A DNA stretch of 6,883 nt from SCSIO-59966 sp046566185. Its GTDB lineage: Bacteria; Actinomycetota; Actinomycetes; Actinomycetales; SCSIO-59966. Positions within the stretch are counted from its first letter, which is position 1; every line of letters begins with the position of its first letter. Made by a program: the position numbers and the translations under genes. The notes beneath the pieces were generated by a model. The model searched no databases and was not told where the DNA came from. It was given only the letters and a program-made list of their open reading frames with translations. This document shows, in pieces, positions 5,941 through 6,883 of the stretch. The stretch covers positions 1 through 6,883 of the forward strand of contig JBKHXE010000115.1 of the NCBI GenBank assembly GCA_046566185.1, written 5' to 3'.

Positions 5941-6135
5941 GGTCTTCGTGCGGCGCGTCCGCTCGACGACCGCGACGGGAAATGCGGGCCGCGGTGTGTA
6001 GACGTCGTACGCGACGAGCGATCCCGTCGCGCGGTCGGCGGCGACGAGGAAGTCGCCCGCCAGCCCTAGCGGGTCCGCCTGGGCGACGAGCTCGGCGTGG
6101 GTCGTCGGGCAGGACTCTGCGCGCGTTGTGCTCAT
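5936..6135 (-). pseudogene. 5' part of an 89-aa accessory gene split by IS21
   Basis: ATG 6133-6135 overlaps the stop of the upstream 146-aa gene (ATGA) and has AGAGGA eight bases before it, so the start is well supported. The native part encodes about 66 residues: MSTTRAESCPTTHAELVAQA, PLGLAGDFLVAADRATGSLV, then AYDVYTPRPAFPVAVVERTRRTKTGG. After 5936 translation would run into the element and stop at 5767, giving a 122-residue chimera. The lost tail is at 3166-3240. With element and one CCGCC removed the gene is 270 bases, 89 residues plus stop, with a C-terminal CPDC...HDHD that may bind metal. No family is recognised. The left CCGCC-flanked half cannot be expressed as the native product. 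Confidence 0.85.
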
Positions 6136-6573
6136 GTGCTCGTTCCTCTCGTGATGACGTAGTGACTGCGGCGGGCCAGCGTCGGTGCGCCGATAGCGAC
6201 GTCTCCGACGAGTTCTGAGCTGGCGACCACGCGCCAGCCGGACGGCTGGACACGGGCGCCGTGGTTAGCCCCGTCGCAGGCGCACTCGCAGTCCCACTGC
6301 TCGTTCAGCGCGTCCCGCAGCGACTCGACGCACCGCGTCCCGGCGGGCCGGCTTGTCGACGTAGACCTCGCCGCGACCGGCCTGGTCGGCCAGCGCGGCG
6401 ACCAGGGTGGTCACCGCGTTGCCGGGCGCGGACCAGTTGCCGTCGCCGTGGTGGGTGACGCGGTGGCTCGTCACGAGCCGGTACAGCCACTCGCGAGCGC
6501 CCGGCCGGTACGGCAGGCGGAGGCGCAGCCGGCCACGCAACGGCCGGTGCGCCGCGGGCACGACGTCGCTCAT
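6132..6573 (-). pseudogene. Accessory hypothetical protein with Cys cluster, one-base frameshift
   Basis: The minus-strand ORF begins ATG 6573 (MSDVVPAAHRPLRGRLRLRL) and reads naturally to VYVDKPARRDAV. The sense then moves to another frame giving CVESLRDALNEQWDCECACD and GANHGARVQPSGWRVVASSE, ending VITRGTST at TGA 6132-6134. The second frame has a stop further upstream (about 6424) and no ATG, GTG or TTG before the switch, so it must continue the first. The switch lies at about 6330-6356; removing one base, for example from the triple G at 6345-6347, gives exactly 147 codons (146 aa). CxCxC followed by D and His suggests metal binding. No family is recognised. The start has no clear ribosome site and lies right at the junction with the hydrolase remnant, so the promoter may be lost or lie within that remnant. 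The stop overlaps the next gene's ATG, indicating an operon. Confidence 0.65.
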
Positions 6574-6577
6574 CGCT

Positions 6578-6739
6578 GGCCACGACCCGACGCGCTTCAC
6601 GTCGCTGCTGGACGACGTCGAGCGGCGGCTGTTCGACGAGCTGCCGGACGACGCCGTCGTCCACCCCGGGCACGGCGCCTCGACGACCATCGGCGCGGAG
6701 CGGCCGCACCTGGGCGAGTGGCGCGAGCGGGGCTGGTAG
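6578..6739 (+). pseudogene. C-terminal remnant of a metallo-beta-lactamase-fold hydrolase
   Basis: From GHD at 6578 to TAG at 6737-6739 the plus frame reads like the end of a glyoxalase II-type metallo-beta-lactamase-fold protein: DPTRFTSLLDDVERRLFDEL, then PDDAVVHPGHGASTTIGAER and PHLGEWRERGW. PGHG with following T-T-I-G-AERPHL-EW is characteristic of that family; the His is a metal-site residue. The upstream two thirds, including the HxHxDH metal-binding motif, are absent. Bases before 6578 instead belong to the minus-strand gene starting at 6573, so this is a truncated remnant without its own start. Its last 33 coding bases match 37-69 at 31 positions. Confidence 0.8.
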
Positions 6740-6792
6740 CCGGCGCCTCGCCACACACGGAAAGCCTGGGACGGCTGAGGCCGACGCCGTTC
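6740..6792. other. Convergent intergenic gap with weak stem
   Basis: Between the hydrolase remnant (+) and a partial minus-strand gene. The only structure seen is ACGGC (6771-6775) pairing with GCCGT (6786-6790) over a 10-base loop, too weak to call a terminator. Otherwise nothing is recognised. Confidence 0.3.
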
Positions 6793-6883
6793 TCAGTGCT
6801 TGGGGTCCGCGACGTTCTCCGGCTCGAGCTCGTCGCGGCTGTGCTCGGGTAGCGAGCCGCGCCGTGCGGTACGAGCGAGGCTG
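6793..6883 (-). CDS. Partial C-terminus of a minus-strand gene
   Basis: A minus frame open from the window edge ends at TGA 6793-6795, with a hydrophilic tail LPEHSRDELEPENVADPKH. Composition and GC-rich third positions look coding, but only about 29 residues are visible and the family cannot be named. It converges on the hydrolase remnant. Confidence 0.35.
   Translation of the reverse strand, partial: SLARTARRGSLPEHSRDELEPENVADPKH

Noticed and set aside
1..6883. tRNA, rRNA, riboswitch or other structured RNA genes
   Set aside because: I saw no tRNA-like cloverleaf with conserved TTCGA arm, no rRNA-like stretch, and no recognised riboswitch core.

Overview
The window is very GC-rich DNA with strong G/C third-position bias, GTG starts and actinobacterial-type proteins. 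I read it as part of a high-GC actinobacterial chromosome. A family such as Pseudonocardiaceae is possible but cannot be settled from this sequence. It is a patchwork of a chromosomal-looking gene, a toxin-antitoxin-like module, a run of small accessory genes and an insertion sequence. Several genes are broken, as in a decaying genomic island.

Left part (1-1053): a 72-base tail of a metallo-beta-lactamase-fold-like protein (+) converges on a potassium channel gene (-). The channel is complete only if one extra base in a G5 run (740-744) is discounted. A ~135-base divergent intergenic region separates it from the next gene and carries a 13-base palindrome and an 8-base direct repeat spaced 20 bases.

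Centre-left (1054-2940, +): an XRE-type HTH plus ImmA/IrrE metallopeptidase gene overlaps a PIN-domain (DUF4411-like) putative RNase gene by 17 bases. This has the layout of a toxin-antitoxin or defence-type pair. A third weak ORF starts on the ATGA overlap with the PIN stop codon. From 2700 to 2900 there are hairpins, gene debris and a GGTCGC hexanucleotide repeat.

Centre to right (2902-6573, - strand backbone): a chain of small accessory genes runs leftward: a 146-aa cysteine-containing protein (frameshifted), an 89-aa protein with a C-terminal Cys/His tail, and candidate 28-aa and 31-aa ORFs. A complete IS21-family element (3241-5935; istA, istB, multiple terminal repeats, 5-bp target duplication CCGCC) sits inside the 89-aa gene. 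Removing the element and one CCGCC copy rejoins the two halves in frame, with exactly 90 codons including the stop.

Right edge (6578-6883): a promoterless 53-codon C-terminal remnant of a metallo-beta-lactamase-fold hydrolase (+). It ends in almost the same 11-codon tail as the fragment at base 1. A partial acidic C-terminus of a minus-strand gene follows. The two tails at opposite edges suggest duplication, recombination or insertion of accessory DNA near a metallo-beta-lactamase gene.

The best functional candidate is the XRE-ImmA/PIN pair. The best-supported structural result is the IS21 insertion that splits a reconstructable small gene.
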